Shown here in pieces: positions 8,418-18,042 of a stretch of DNA of 50,869 nt. This DNA comes from Candidatus Colwellia aromaticivorans (lineage in GTDB: Bacteria; Pseudomonadota; Gammaproteobacteria; Enterobacterales; Alteromonadaceae). The stretch covers positions 1-50,869 of the forward strand of contig NZ_QOLD01000082.1 in NCBI RefSeq assembly GCF_003333305.1. The letters run 5' to 3'. Made by a program: the position numbers and the translations under genes. The notes beneath the pieces were generated by a model. That model was not told the DNA's origin. It saw only the letters and a list, made by a program, of their open reading frames with translations, and did no database searches. The stretch's first letter is position 1, and each line of letters begins with the position of its first letter.

Positions 8418-9299
8418 TTACGCAACCGACATACCCGCAATTTGATGCCAAAAACCATTACACTCTTTATCAGTTTCTAAAGAATACGTTTTAGGCGTAA
8501 GTAATTGCGCTTTAAATTTGTCTAGTTGAGTAAAGGCTTGTTCACTATCGGCACTGATACGAATAATATCAACACCCATGTCGTTAAGCTGAGCAACTTC
8601 ATTAATTAGATTATACTGGTAAGCAGACATAGTTTGAATGCCATTTAACACAAAAACTTGTTCTCCTTCTCGCGAATTCATTTTTCGACCCTGCGGATAG
8701 TTAATACAACAGTACTTACAATCATCTTTTGGCCTATCTTCTGAGCGTGCAGTAAAGCAACGAGCGGAATAAGCAAGGGGCAAATAACCCCATGAAAACA
8801 CTTCACATTCAAATTTATCACGAATGTTTTCGTCAACAGCTTGGGTTAACATTGTTTTTAACCAATCACCCGAAAGCTCTACAGGCATTAACCAGCGCAT
8901 CATTCCTTGTTTAAGCAGTACTTTTAACGTAGATACGTTATAGCAATTAATCGCTGGGCCTGCGACAAAGGGCATGTTTAAGTCATGCATAATTTGTACA
9001 GCACTTAAATCATTGGCTTCTACTAAAAGATCACCGTTATCACAGAGTTTTTTTAAGGTAACGATCTCAGCCGGAGATTCTAGTAATGTCATCGTTGAAA
9101 TAACGATTTGTTTATTGGTATCACGGGCCAATTCTCGGCCTAATCCTAACCAGTCTTTTGCTCTTAATTCTCGACGCTTTGAACAGACTGTTTCACCGAG
9201 ATAAATAATATCGGCGCTAGAGTGTTTTGCTTGTTGATAAAATTGTTCAACATCTGTTTTTGGCCAAAAAAACAAATTTGGCCCAAGAGAGAATTTCAT
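8418..9299 (-). CDS. ubiV: UbiV, U32 protein for O2-independent ubiquinone hydroxylation
   Basis: Forms a heterodimer with UbiU and, with UbiT, hydroxylates ubiquinone precursors without oxygen. The start at 9299 (MKFSLGPNLFFWP) has AGGA just upstream; an in-frame extension to 9371 runs into the adjacent repeat and is not supported. Length 293 aa. The [4Fe-4S] cysteines are visible: C39 (GETVCSKR) and the cluster ARCFTARSEDRPKDDCKYC. Normally ubiV follows ubiU closely; here 491 bp of repeat DNA lie between them, so ubiV may depend on read-through or its own promoter. Confidence 0.92.
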   Translation of the reverse strand: MKFSLGPNLFFWPKTDVEQFYQQAKHSSADIIYLGETVCSKRRELRAKDWLGLGRELARDTNKQIVISTMTLLESPAEIVTLKKLCDNGDLLVEANDLSAVQIMHDLNMPFVAGPAINCYNVSTLKVLLKQGMMRWLMPVELSGDWLKTMLTQAVDENIRDKFECEVFSWGYLPLAYSARCFTARSEDRPKDDCKYCCINYPQGRKMNSREGEQVFVLNGIQTMSAYQYNLINEVAQLNDMGVDIIRISADSEQAFTQLDKFKAQLLTPKTYSLETDKECNGFWHQIAGMSVA

Positions 9300-9356
9300 A
9301 GTTTTTCCTAAATATTTAAAGTTATCGCTAACCTGATCGTTATTCAGCTTTAAGAT

Positions 9357-9625
9357 ATATACCCGCTCCACTTGAAGATGCTCGTTTCAGGAAGTCTGAG
9401 CGATTCATAATCAAGACACATTTTTTTATTAAGGGTTATTCCCTTAAAAAGAAATGTAACGTAGAGTATGGTTTGCTCAGCCTTCCCCAAGGGGCTGGTT
9501 TAGAAACGCTTTATACTGCGTTATTGATTTTGAGAAGGGAATAACCATTCTCCTCAATCAATGCCTTGCCTAAAGGCGTTTCTAATTCCAGCTGAATCCT
9601 GCATCTTCAAATGGAACGGGTATAT
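9357..9625. repeat. Dispersed repeat A, with long terminal inverted repeats
   Basis: The left end (atatacccgctccacttgaag) and the right end (cttcaaatggaacgggtatat) are imperfect inverted repeats of about 25 bp. The left half, to about 9500, is shared with 50561-50782 (gtttcagg...gattcat...ttttattaagggttatt...). The right half (atgcctt.cctaaag.cgtt, ending tggaacgggtatat) is shared with 26757-26864. There is no coding capacity. It lies between ubiV and ubiU and is followed directly by repeat B. Confidence 0.75.
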
Positions 9626-9779
9626 GGTTCAATTTAAAGGAAGAAGCACGGAGTTGACGCCAGTCATTACTCCGTACATCCTGTACTCCACCTTGCAGGC
9701 CACCCTTCGGGTGTTCAAATTATTTCCCGAAGAATTTGTGAGTACTTCTGACAAATAAATTGGGTAATACAACGACAAG
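9622..9779. repeat. Dispersed structured repeat B, copy 1
   Basis: A 158-bp unit that aligns without gaps to 23254-23411. It contains three hairpins: cggagt-tgac / gtca-t-actccg around 9649-9674, caccc-ttc-gggtg near 9700-9715, and caaatt...aatttg near 9716-9740. Differences between the copies fall in loops or are compensatory in the stems (see the finding). An open frame across it (MVQFK.RSTELT...FPEEFVSTSDK) exists only because both copies lack indels and stops; I do not call a gene. Confidence 0.8.
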
Positions 9780-9790
9780 ATGAAAGACGA

Positions 9791-10786
9791 TTATTGCCAT
9801 TTACGGTGATATGCACCTAACGTGGTCTGTGAACCTTCAGATAAATTGGCTAAGGTTTGCATCCAAGCACCATCAACTTGAAAGTTATCTGGATTTTTTT
9901 TACATCGATCAAGTGCCATACGCCACGTTTTAGTTACTTGTTCAACATAGGCAGGGCTACGTTGACGACCTTCAATTTTAACCGACACGATGCCCATGGC
10001 CATTAGATCTGGAATCAGCTCTAAAGTATTTAAGCTCGTTGGTTCTTCAAGTGCATGATAAACATCACCGTCAACGTCAAAACGCCCTTTACACAAGGTT
10101 GGATAACCAGCATTTTCATCTTTTTGATACCTGTCTATCAGCACATTATTTAACCGTGATTCCAATCCTTGCTCAGTTTCTTGCCAACGCACATATTTAG
10201 CCGGAGAACATGCTCCTACCGTATTAGGAGACTCACCCGTCATATAAGAAGATAAGTAACAACGCCCTTCTGCCATTATGCATAAACTGCCAAAAGCAAA
10301 TACTTCTAGCGGAACAGGGCTAGTTTTAGCGAGTTGTCTCACTTGTTGCACTGACAATACGCGCGGTAGTACTACGCGATTTACATCAAAATTATTTTTA
10401 AAAAACTTAATGGCTTCTAGATTAGTCGTTGATGCTTGTACCGACACATGTCGTTCAACATCAGGATATTTATTCGCGGCGTAATCAAGTACACCTAAAT
10501 CAGCGATAATTAACGCATCAGTCCCCATAGCAACCGCATTATCCACGGCTCTTTTCCAACGATCTTCACCATTAGCATGGGCAAAGGTATTTATGGCAAC
10601 ATGTAGCTTTTTACCTCGTTCATGCACATAATCAGCAGCTTTTGCTAATTTACCATCATTAAAGTTAAGGCCAGCAAAATGACGCGCATTGGTATCGTCT
10701 TTTAAACCAATATAAACCGCATCTGCGCCATTATCTATGGCGGTTTTCAAGGCAGGTAAATTACCCGCCGGACACAATAGCTCCAC
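9791..10786 (-). CDS. ubiU: UbiU, U32 protein for O2-independent ubiquinone hydroxylation
   Basis: Partner of UbiV. I choose the GTG at 10786 (MELLCPAGNLPALK) because GGAG lies 6 nt upstream. This gives 331 residues and places the Fe-S cysteines C169 and C176 (GSLCIMAEGRC) at the E. coli numbering; the others lie in VGACSPAK and TLCKGRF. The TTG at 10798 would put the Shine-Dalgarno inside the gene. It ends with the family signature TTLGAYHRKWQ. It is divergent from ubiT across a 194-bp region with an FNR-like site. Confidence 0.95.
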   Translation of the reverse strand: MELLCPAGNLPALKTAIDNGADAVYIGLKDDTNARHFAGLNFNDGKLAKAADYVHERGKKLHVAINTFAHANGEDRWKRAVDNAVAMGTDALIIADLGVLDYAANKYPDVERHVSVQASTTNLEAIKFFKNNFDVNRVVLPRVLSVQQVRQLAKTSPVPLEVFAFGSLCIMAEGRCYLSSYMTGESPNTVGACSPAKYVRWQETEQGLESRLNNVLIDRYQKDENAGYPTLCKGRFDVDGDVYHALEEPTSLNTLELIPDLMAMGIVSVKIEGRQRSPAYVEQVTKTWRMALDRCKKNPDNFQVDGAWMQTLANLSEGSQTTLGAYHRKWQ

Positions 10787-10875
10787 AAAAAACTCCAATC
10801 TAAATTGTAATCAAAACTGAATGAACAAGATGAAAAACTTACTCGATAGTCTATGGGTTTATCTGTAGGGCTTTA

Positions 10876-10889
10876 TTGATATGTATTAA
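10876..10889. promoter_or_regulatory. Putative FNR box in the ubiU/ubiT divergent promoter
   Basis: TTGAT-ATGT-ATTAA matches the FNR consensus TTGAT-N4-ATCAA at 9 of 10 positions. It lies about 96 bp from the ubiU start and about 98 bp from the ubiT start, central in the divergent region. In E. coli the ubiUV genes are controlled by Fnr, so anaerobic induction is expected. The binding call is inferred from sequence only. Confidence 0.6.
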
Positions 10890-10980
10890 AGAAAACTTGA
10901 TCTAGGGCAGCAAAGTTTATTAACCGACTGGTAAACTGTGAAAATACTAATCAATACAAGTTAAGTCTAGGTGCTAAAAC

Positions 10981-11586
10981 GTGTTCAAATTGTCCTCATT
11001 ACCTCAAGCGGCTGTTAGCTTAATCCCCGATAACTTAATTTCCAATAACAAGCAAACGATAGGAAGGGTCCCACTCAAATTACGTTCGCGCATGATAGAC
11101 ATAATGCCTAAAATATTACGCCCTAGCCTACGTTTATTACCATTTTCAGCACAGAAAGCACTGTTATTACCGGCATTATCTTCTGTTTTTCAAGAGCCTA
11201 TTGAAGACGGTGATTTTGAGTTTTTACAAGATAAATGGTTAAAAATCTCTATTATCGATTTAGACTTAAATTGGTGGCTAAGTTTTGATAAAGACAAGTT
11301 GGTAATGGCATCGATGAATGAATTGATTGCCAGTAAACTAACTGAAGATGTGAGCTTTAGTGCTACCGGTGATGATTTAATATTGATTGCTGGGCGCAAA
11401 CAAGATCCCGATACTTTATTCTTTCAGCGCCGTTTAAAGATTGAAGGCGATACTGAACTGGGATTAGAAGTTAAAAATTTAATCGATGCTATCGACATTG
11501 ACCAACTCCCAAGTTCAGTGCATTCTTTAGTCGCTTTTAGTGCTGATTTTTTACAAAATACCCGTGATGAATTAGTAAATTTATAA
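10981..11586 (+). CDS. ubiT: UbiT, SCP2-domain ubiquinone biosynthesis accessory factor
   Basis: A 201-residue protein of the YhbT/UbiT group, which binds lipid intermediates and is needed with UbiUV for anaerobic ubiquinone synthesis. It starts with GTG at 10981, with AGGTG about 7 nt upstream. The SCP2 sterol-carrier-like domain covers about residues 60-190 (LDLNWWLSFDKDKLVMAS..., VSFSATGDDLILIAGRKQDPDTLFFQRRLKIEGDTELGLEVKN). It is divergent from ubiU and convergent with kdsB, whose stop codon is only 3 bp away; no terminator is visible in between. Confidence 0.9.
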   Translation: MFKLSSLPQAAVSLIPDNLISNNKQTIGRVPLKLRSRMIDIMPKILRPSLRLLPFSAQKALLLPALSSVFQEPIEDGDFEFLQDKWLKISIIDLDLNWWLSFDKDKLVMASMNELIASKLTEDVSFSATGDDLILIAGRKQDPDTLFFQRRLKIEGDTELGLEVKNLIDAIDIDQLPSSVHSLVAFSADFLQNTRDELVNL

Positions 11587-11589
11587 AGC

Positions 11590-12450
11590 TTATAAACTCG
11601 CCGCGTAGGCTCTAGCTTTAGCTAAATCTTCAGGTGTATCAACACCTTCAACGGGCACATTAGTTTTTGCTACAGCAACATGAATGTTCTCACCCTGATA
11701 AAGTACTCGCAATTGTTCAAGCGCTTCAACTTGCTCTAATTGGCTTGTTGGCCAATTAACATAATCTTTAATAAAACCGGCACGATAAGCATATATACCA
11801 ACATGACGTAAATAAAACTCACCTATCTCTTTTATCTGATCGTTATTAAGAAAACGGTTACGATCATAAGGAATTGTCGCTCGGCTAAAATAAAGAGCAT
11901 AACCATCTTTGTCGGTTATCACTTTCACCGCGTTAGCATTAAAAGCTTCTTCAACTGAGTCGATATTAATCGCTAGAGTCGACATACGAGAAATTTTACG
12001 TCCTCGATTAACAATATCACGAGAGGTATCATCCGTAGCGTTATTATGTTGATGTGCCAAGTTACTCGCCACTTGCGCAATATTCTCTGGTGGAATAAAA
12101 GGTTCATCTCCTTGTACGTTAACAATGATTTCATCATCACTAAACTGATATTGCTCCATCACCTCAGCCAAACGTTCAGTGCCTGATTGGTGATCTGCAC
12201 GCGTTTTACACACTTCACCACCAAAGGCTTTTACAATTTGTTCTACTTCATCGTTATCGGTTGCGACAATCACTTTACTCGCACCGCTGAGTTGCGCTTT
12301 TTCAACAACCCATTGGATCATAGGCTTACCGCCAATATCCGCTAAAACTTTTCCCGGTAAACGAGATGATTGATAACGCGCAGGAATCACAACAATAAAA
12401 GAGCTATCCGTATTGGTCAGAGTAGCATTTGCCAAAGTAGCACCAGTCAT
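11590..12450 (-). CDS. kdsB: CMP-Kdo synthetase KdsB
   Basis: 3-deoxy-manno-octulosonate cytidylyltransferase, which activates Kdo for LPS core. The N-terminal nucleotide-binding motif is [35 protein letters not shown] and [25 protein letters not shown] are diagnostic. I prefer the ATG at 12450, 4 nt after the ycaR stop and about 11 nt after AGGA; ATGs at 12486 and 12480 lie within ycaR and lack a ribosome binding site. A stretch of about 16-18 residues ([18 protein letters not shown]) is inserted before the MSTLAINI strand compared with E. coli. Last gene of the msbA operon. Confidence 0.94.
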   Translation of the reverse strand: MTGATLANATLTNTDSSFIVVIPARYQSSRLPGKVLADIGGKPMIQWVVEKAQLSGASKVIVATDNDEVEQIVKAFGGEVCKTRADHQSGTERLAEVMEQYQFSDDEIIVNVQGDEPFIPPENIAQVASNLAHQHNNATDDTSRDIVNRGRKISRMSTLAINIDSVEEAFNANAVKVITDKDGYALYFSRATIPYDRNRFLNNDQIKEIGEFYLRHVGIYAYRAGFIKDYVNWPTSQLEQVEALEQLRVLYQGENIHVAVAKTNVPVEGVDTPEDLAKARAYAASL

Positions 12451-12454
12451 ATGT

Positions 12455-12655
12455 TTATGATTCCTGTTCAGCGGTGTCATTATCAATAGCTATGTGACGT
12501 GCTTCATTTTCTAACAGCACAGGTATATCTCTATCTATTGCATAAGCTAATTTATCAAATTTACAAATAAGCTCTTGTTGAGCTTTATCATAATCAAGCT
12601 TACCTTTACACACTGGGCAAGCCAATATTTCCATTAATTTTGTATCGAAAGCCAT
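12455..12655 (-). CDS. ycaR: Trm112/YcaR family small zinc-ribbon-like protein
   Basis: A 66-residue protein with CPVC near the N-terminus ([14 protein letters not shown]), then [27 protein letters not shown]. It lies between lpxK and kdsB as in E. coli ycaR. The exact role is unknown. The second cysteine pair of a full zinc ribbon is reduced to one Cys (LICK). Confidence 0.92.
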   Translation of the reverse strand: MAFDTKLMEILACPVCKGKLDYDKAQQELICKFDKLAYAIDRDIPVLLENEARHIAIDNDTAEQES

Positions 12656-12690
12656 TGTTTTATTCTCTTTGTTGTATTTTATTAGTGCTT

Positions 12691-13749
<1,059 letters not shown>

Positions 13750-13754
13750 AGTAG

Positions 13755-13911
13755 TACCAGTTTCATTAAGTATATGATCTTGTTGTGCACAGGAAAAATA
13801 TTTCAGGGCAAGGCGCTTGATTGACCAATAGCTGGCTATTGGGATTGAGAGCAACGCCGACTTGGAGTATTTTAACTAGCACAAGTGGGCAATAATTTAG
13901 TGGAACTGGTA
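13755..13911. repeat. Palindromic repeat between msbA and lpxK
   Basis: A 157-bp imperfect palindrome. TACCAGTTTCATTAA at the left pairs with TTAGTGGAACTGGTA at the right (13 of 15), and cttgttgtgcacagg...atatttcagggcaaggcg pairs inward with cgccgacttggagtatttt...agcacaag. The centre is the hairpin CCAATAGC-TG-GCTATTGG (13825-13842). A degenerate relative may lie at 15849-15945. It is probably a MITE; a target duplication is not clear. Confidence 0.7.
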
Positions 13912-13970
13912 TCACTGCTCGTTAATAAAGTGATTCACTCTAAACCTTAATATCAACATCAGATAATAAA

Positions 13971-15761
13971 TTACGATTGGAATTGAAAGTTATGTAACTG
14001 AGCATAAGCACCTTTTTTAGCAAGTAATGACTGATGATCCCCTTGCTCAATAATTTCTCCTTGCTCCATTACAATGATTTTGTCTGCATTCTCAATTGTC
14101 GATAAACGATGGGCAATGACAATTGACGTTCTATTTTTTTGTAAGGTTTGCAAAGCATCTTGAATATGACGTTCAGATTCAGTATCTAAGGCACTAGTCG
14201 CTTCGTCTAAAATCAAAAATGGCGCATCACACAATAAGGCACGCGCTATCGCTACGCGTTGTCTTTGGCCCCCAGAAAGCAAAGCACCATTTTCCCCTAG
14301 GTTAGTATCAAGCCCATGTTCCATTTGCTCAGAAAATTCCATCACATGGGCACTTTTTGCTGCGGCAATGATTTCTTCTCGACTAGCTTCTGGCTTACCG
14401 TAAGAGATATTGTTAGCTAGCGTATCGTTAAATAACACAACTTGCTGGGAAACATAAGCAAATTGATGTCTTAAGCTTTTTAATTGGTATTGTTCAATGT
14501 TAACGTTATCAATTAATATTTCACCCCGGTTAGCGTCATAAAAGCGTAACAATAATGCACTCGCTGTAGATTTACCGCTACCAGAACGCCCTACTAGGGC
14601 AAGTGTTTCTCCAGGACTTAATTCAAAAGAAAGATCTTTCAAAGCCCACTTTGTATCCCCTGCTTTTTCATTAACAACGCCATAAGAAAAATCAACATTT
14701 TTAAATGCAATGTTCCCTTGTGCTTTTTCAAAAACAAGCGAGCCCTGATCGTTTTCTGTTTTTTGATCTAATACGGCAAAAATACTAACACAAGCGGCCA
14801 TACCCTTTTGAAATTCGCTATTAACATTGGTTAGCATTTTTAAGGGTCTTAATAGCATAGTCATATAGGTGATAACACTGACAAAACTACCCGCAGAAAT
14901 ACTCTCTCGTAAACTATCAGAATTAACAGCATAAAAAACAAATGCTAAGGCAAATGAGGCTATAATTTGAATCACCGGTACACTAACAGCTTTAGCTGCT
15001 GTTAATTTCATACGTTGTTGGCGGTTATGTTTATTAATTTTTGCAAAACGCGCAAACTCTCGTTTTTGTCCACCAAAAGTGAGTACAACCTTATGGCCAT
15101 TGAACGTTTGTTCGGCTGCTGTTGTTACTTCGCCCATCGCCCCCTGAATGCTTTTACTTACCTTACGAAAACGTTTTGAGACAATGGTAACAATAATGGC
15201 TATTAATGGCGTAACAAGTAAAAAGATGACTGATAATTGCCAGCTAATGAAAAACATCAAACCAATTAAACCGATAACAAAGGCACTTTGCTGAACAATC
15301 ACTAAAATTGATTTACTGACTGAATTTAATACTTGTTCGGTATCAAAAGTAAGCTTGGAAATTAGTCCACCTGTTGACTCTTTATCATGAAAAGAGACAG
15401 GCATTGCCATAATATGTTCAAATAAATTTTGTTTTAAATCAGTAACCACATGATTACCTACCCAAGCTAAACAATAATTAGCAACAAAATGAAAAATACC
15501 CCGAAAAAAGAATGCCACGACTACAAATAACGGCGCCCACTTCATAAAATCAGGATTAGCGCCTGCTAAACCATCATCAATAAGCGGTTGCAATTTTGAT
15601 AGAAAATATACATCAATGGCGGCGTAGCCAAACATACCCACGATAGCGGCAACAAAACCGAGTTTATAGGGTTTCGCATAAGAAAGTAGACGTTTGAAGT
15701 TTTGCCATGTAGTTGCGGATAAATCAATAGTTGATTTTTGCTTTGCTGATGGTATTGCCAT
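13971..15761 (-). CDS. msbA: Lipid A flippase MsbA (ABC transporter)
   Basis: A 596-residue half-transporter that flips lipid A-core across the inner membrane. The N-terminal six-helix ABC membrane domain covers about residues 30-320 (IDVYFLSKLQPLIDDGL is typical of MsbA). The C-terminal ATPase has Walker A GRSGSGKST, signature LSGGQRQR, Walker B LILDEATSALD and the switch histidine in VIAHRLST. It heads the operon msbA-lpxK-ycaR-kdsB. Confidence 0.96.
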   Translation of the reverse strand: MAIPSAKQKSTIDLSATTWQNFKRLLSYAKPYKLGFVAAIVGMFGYAAIDVYFLSKLQPLIDDGLAGANPDFMKWAPLFVVVAFFFRGIFHFVANYCLAWVGNHVVTDLKQNLFEHIMAMPVSFHDKESTGGLISKLTFDTEQVLNSVSKSILVIVQQSAFVIGLIGLMFFISWQLSVIFLLVTPLIAIIVTIVSKRFRKVSKSIQGAMGEVTTAAEQTFNGHKVVLTFGGQKREFARFAKINKHNRQQRMKLTAAKAVSVPVIQIIASFALAFVFYAVNSDSLRESISAGSFVSVITYMTMLLRPLKMLTNVNSEFQKGMAACVSIFAVLDQKTENDQGSLVFEKAQGNIAFKNVDFSYGVVNEKAGDTKWALKDLSFELSPGETLALVGRSGSGKSTASALLLRFYDANRGEILIDNVNIEQYQLKSLRHQFAYVSQQVVLFNDTLANNISYGKPEASREEIIAAAKSAHVMEFSEQMEHGLDTNLGENGALLSGGQRQRVAIARALLCDAPFLILDEATSALDTESERHIQDALQTLQKNRTSIVIAHRLSTIENADKIIVMEQGEIIEQGDHQSLLAKKGAYAQLHNFQFQS

Positions 15762-16263
15762 TGGCTAATATTTCTCATTTTGTATTATTTATTCACAATA
15801 TCTTGATTTTAACGTGATTCCTGTCAACAACCAAATTTTTCTCATAGTAATACCAACCTCACTAATTATATGATCATTTCTACTGGTTAAAATAACCAAA
15901 TACTTCATTACTTGAATGACTATATGGTAGTAACGAATTAACAATAAAGCGTATAAATATATATTAATTAGATAACAAACGATTTAAACTTTCCCAAAAC
16001 TAAGGCAGTTTATAAACACCAAAGTAATTAACTTGATTTGATGGTTTAAGAGATACTTAATAGGTTGAAATTTAAAACATAAATAATATAACCATCTCTA
16101 GCTTGATAGTTTTTGATTAATTCAAGGTGAATTTACGTATCAATAGGAAAGTAAATTTAACGCAGAAACCAGTAAGAATATGGCTAGCGTGACATTTATT
16201 AAGCCGAACTCAAGTTAAATAATAATTAACAAGTATATAAATGATTAAATTAGATAATAAAAA
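15762..16263. other. Intergenic region with degenerate repeat
   Basis: No gene is seen. At about 15849-15945 the sequence (taccaacctcactaattatatgatcatttctactggttaaaat) resembles one arm of the palindrome at 13755-13911, where taccagtttcattaagtatatgatc and actagttaaaatac occur on opposite strands. The remainder is AT-rich without strong hairpins. It should contain the msbA promoter on the minus strand. Confidence 0.45.
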
Positions 16264-17073
16264 ATGGCGTTAGTCGTTTCTAGTTTTCAAATCCCCGTAA
16301 AGCCTCAAATATTGACTGATATGCAATTACTTCTTGATGCGGTGGAACCCGATGTAGAAAGTATTGCGAACTTGATTTCAAATAATGTTGGTCTTTCTTC
16401 GGCTATTTTAAAAATCATTAATTCACCCTTTTACGGAATGAGTAGAAAGATTTCAAAATTAAAACAGGCCGTTATAATACTAGGATTAGAAACAATCAAT
16501 GCCTTAGTAACTGCGTTATTATTGAAATCATCATTTCAAGGGAATTCTTGCATATCCTTAGAGCGTTTTTGGGATGACTCGCTTGATGTTGCTAATGCCA
16601 TGGCATTTGTTGGTAATAGATTACAAAATACCCCCCGTTGATATGTTGTATACCATTGGTTTATTTATAAATTGTGGTATCCCGTTATTAGCACTTAAAT
16701 TTAGTGATTATAAAAGTGTCCTAATTGAGGCAAATGGTTTGGGAATTAATTCAATTAAACTAGAAGAGCAAAAATATTGTACTAATCATGCCGTTTTAGG
16801 TTACTACATAGCGTCTTCTTGGCATCTACCAAAAGAGATCTGTTCATTGATTTCCAGCATCATGAATCAGACTACCTTGCTGAAACATCAGGTACCAATG
16901 AACAATTAACCTTCGCTACATTAAAAATGGCTGAACATATGGTAGAAAGAGTAAAACGGTTTAAAATCTCCCCAGATTGGGAAGTAATAAAAGAGAGTGT
17001 CCTTGATGTTTTAGGTCTCACTTCTACTGATTTTGAAGAATTAGAAGATGATTTTTCTGAACTATTTGATTAG
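16264..17073 (+). pseudogene. HDOD-domain signalling protein, frameshifted (copy 1)
   Basis: Three overlapping pieces rebuild one HDOD protein of about 268 aa. Piece 1 (16264-16641) has FQIPVKPQILTDMQ and SSAILKIINSPFYGMSRKISKLKQAVIILGLE. It runs out of frame at a C6 run (about 16630-16635); removing one C restores QNTPVDMLYTIGLFINCGIPLL. A second shift, a 1-nt loss between about 16835 and 16860, separates SSWHLPKEICSLI from FQHHESDYLAETSG. The final frame ends at 17073 with an acidic tail (EELEDDFSELFD). HDOD proteins are non-catalytic HD relatives used in signalling. It is convergent with a second broken HDOD gene. Confidence 0.85.
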
Positions 17074-17249
17074 CCAACCTAGCGACCATTGATTATCAAT
17101 GAATGCTAAGTGTTTGGTATTCGTTGATATACCCAGTAATTCTAAGGGGCTTGCAATCTCTACCAAATAGGAGATTGTATGACCTGTAAAGCGAGAGCTA
17201 AACCTGAGGTTCTTTATTGAAAGGTTTCTCTAAATAATCTTTTGCTTCA

Positions 17250-17934
17250 TCACTGAAAACCAAAAAAAATTTCTTCGTTTAAGCCATCACTATCGATTTC
17301 TCTATTTTCAAACATAAGCTCTAGCTCACTTATTATATTTAAAATTGAACTTGGGAATCCCCAGTATTTGGCTATGTGGTAGGTTATTTTTTTTAATTTT
17401 TAATTAACAGGTTTTTAAAAGCAAATGAGTTTGGCTGACAGTCAGGATGAACATAAGCGAAGGATTCCATTAATAGTTGGTAAATAATCATATCCCCTAA
17501 GTTGCATATCAAACCTATAAGATATCCTTGCGCTGACTCCTGCTTATACTCAGATCTGTTTATTAATTCTTTAGCAATCACTCCTGTAGTAAAACTGTGC
17601 TTCCATATTTTATTACCATACTATTTGAAATATATTTGCGATTGAAGAGTGAATTTACTTACAAAGCCATTAACCACACCTTCCATTAGCCCATTTGCCC
17701 ATTTGCCCCAAGCAGCATAAATGCCGATTTAAGATCAGTTATATTCTTATTATTACGGTTATAATATGAAGAATTGGCTAACTCAATGACTTTGCCAGCA
17801 ATTACTGGCTCTTGTTGGATCAGTGAAATTAACACTTCTGTATCGAACTCTTCATCGTTTAATTGTTCAATAACTTTGGCTAATGACACGGGTAGTACCG
17901 GCAAATTTTCCATTATATACTTTGGTTGTGACAA
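17250..17934 (-). pseudogene. HDOD-domain signalling protein, degraded (copy 2)
   Basis: Starts at 17934 with MSQPKYIMENLPVLPVSLAKVIEQL and runs through the HDOD core (VIAGKVIELANSSYYNR) to LLGANG. There an 8-bp tandem duplication (cccatttg at 17690-17697 and 17698-17705) shifts the frame; deleting one copy restores GLMEGVVNGFVSKF. A TAG follows soon after (IYFK*), then KHSFTTGVIAKELINRSEYKQ and GLICNLGDMIIYQLL up to 17393. An A-run shift then leads to ITYHIAKYWGFPSSILNIISELELMF and a stop at 17250-17252. With at least three lesions this is a true pseudogene. Confidence 0.8.
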
Positions 17935-18042
17935 TAGAGTTTATAAGGACAATTATCCTAACGACCGCAAGGATTTTAAAACTCGGCCACGAATGAGCGA
18001 GCTTTATATAAATCTCAGATTTGAAGCTAATATATTAAGGAA

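Noticed and set aside
9561..9758. Open frame across repeats A/B (65 codons), with a similar frame at 23208-23444
   Set aside because: Both frames come from repeat B copies whose stems carry compensatory changes; the parts outside the repeat differ and there is no ribosome binding site.
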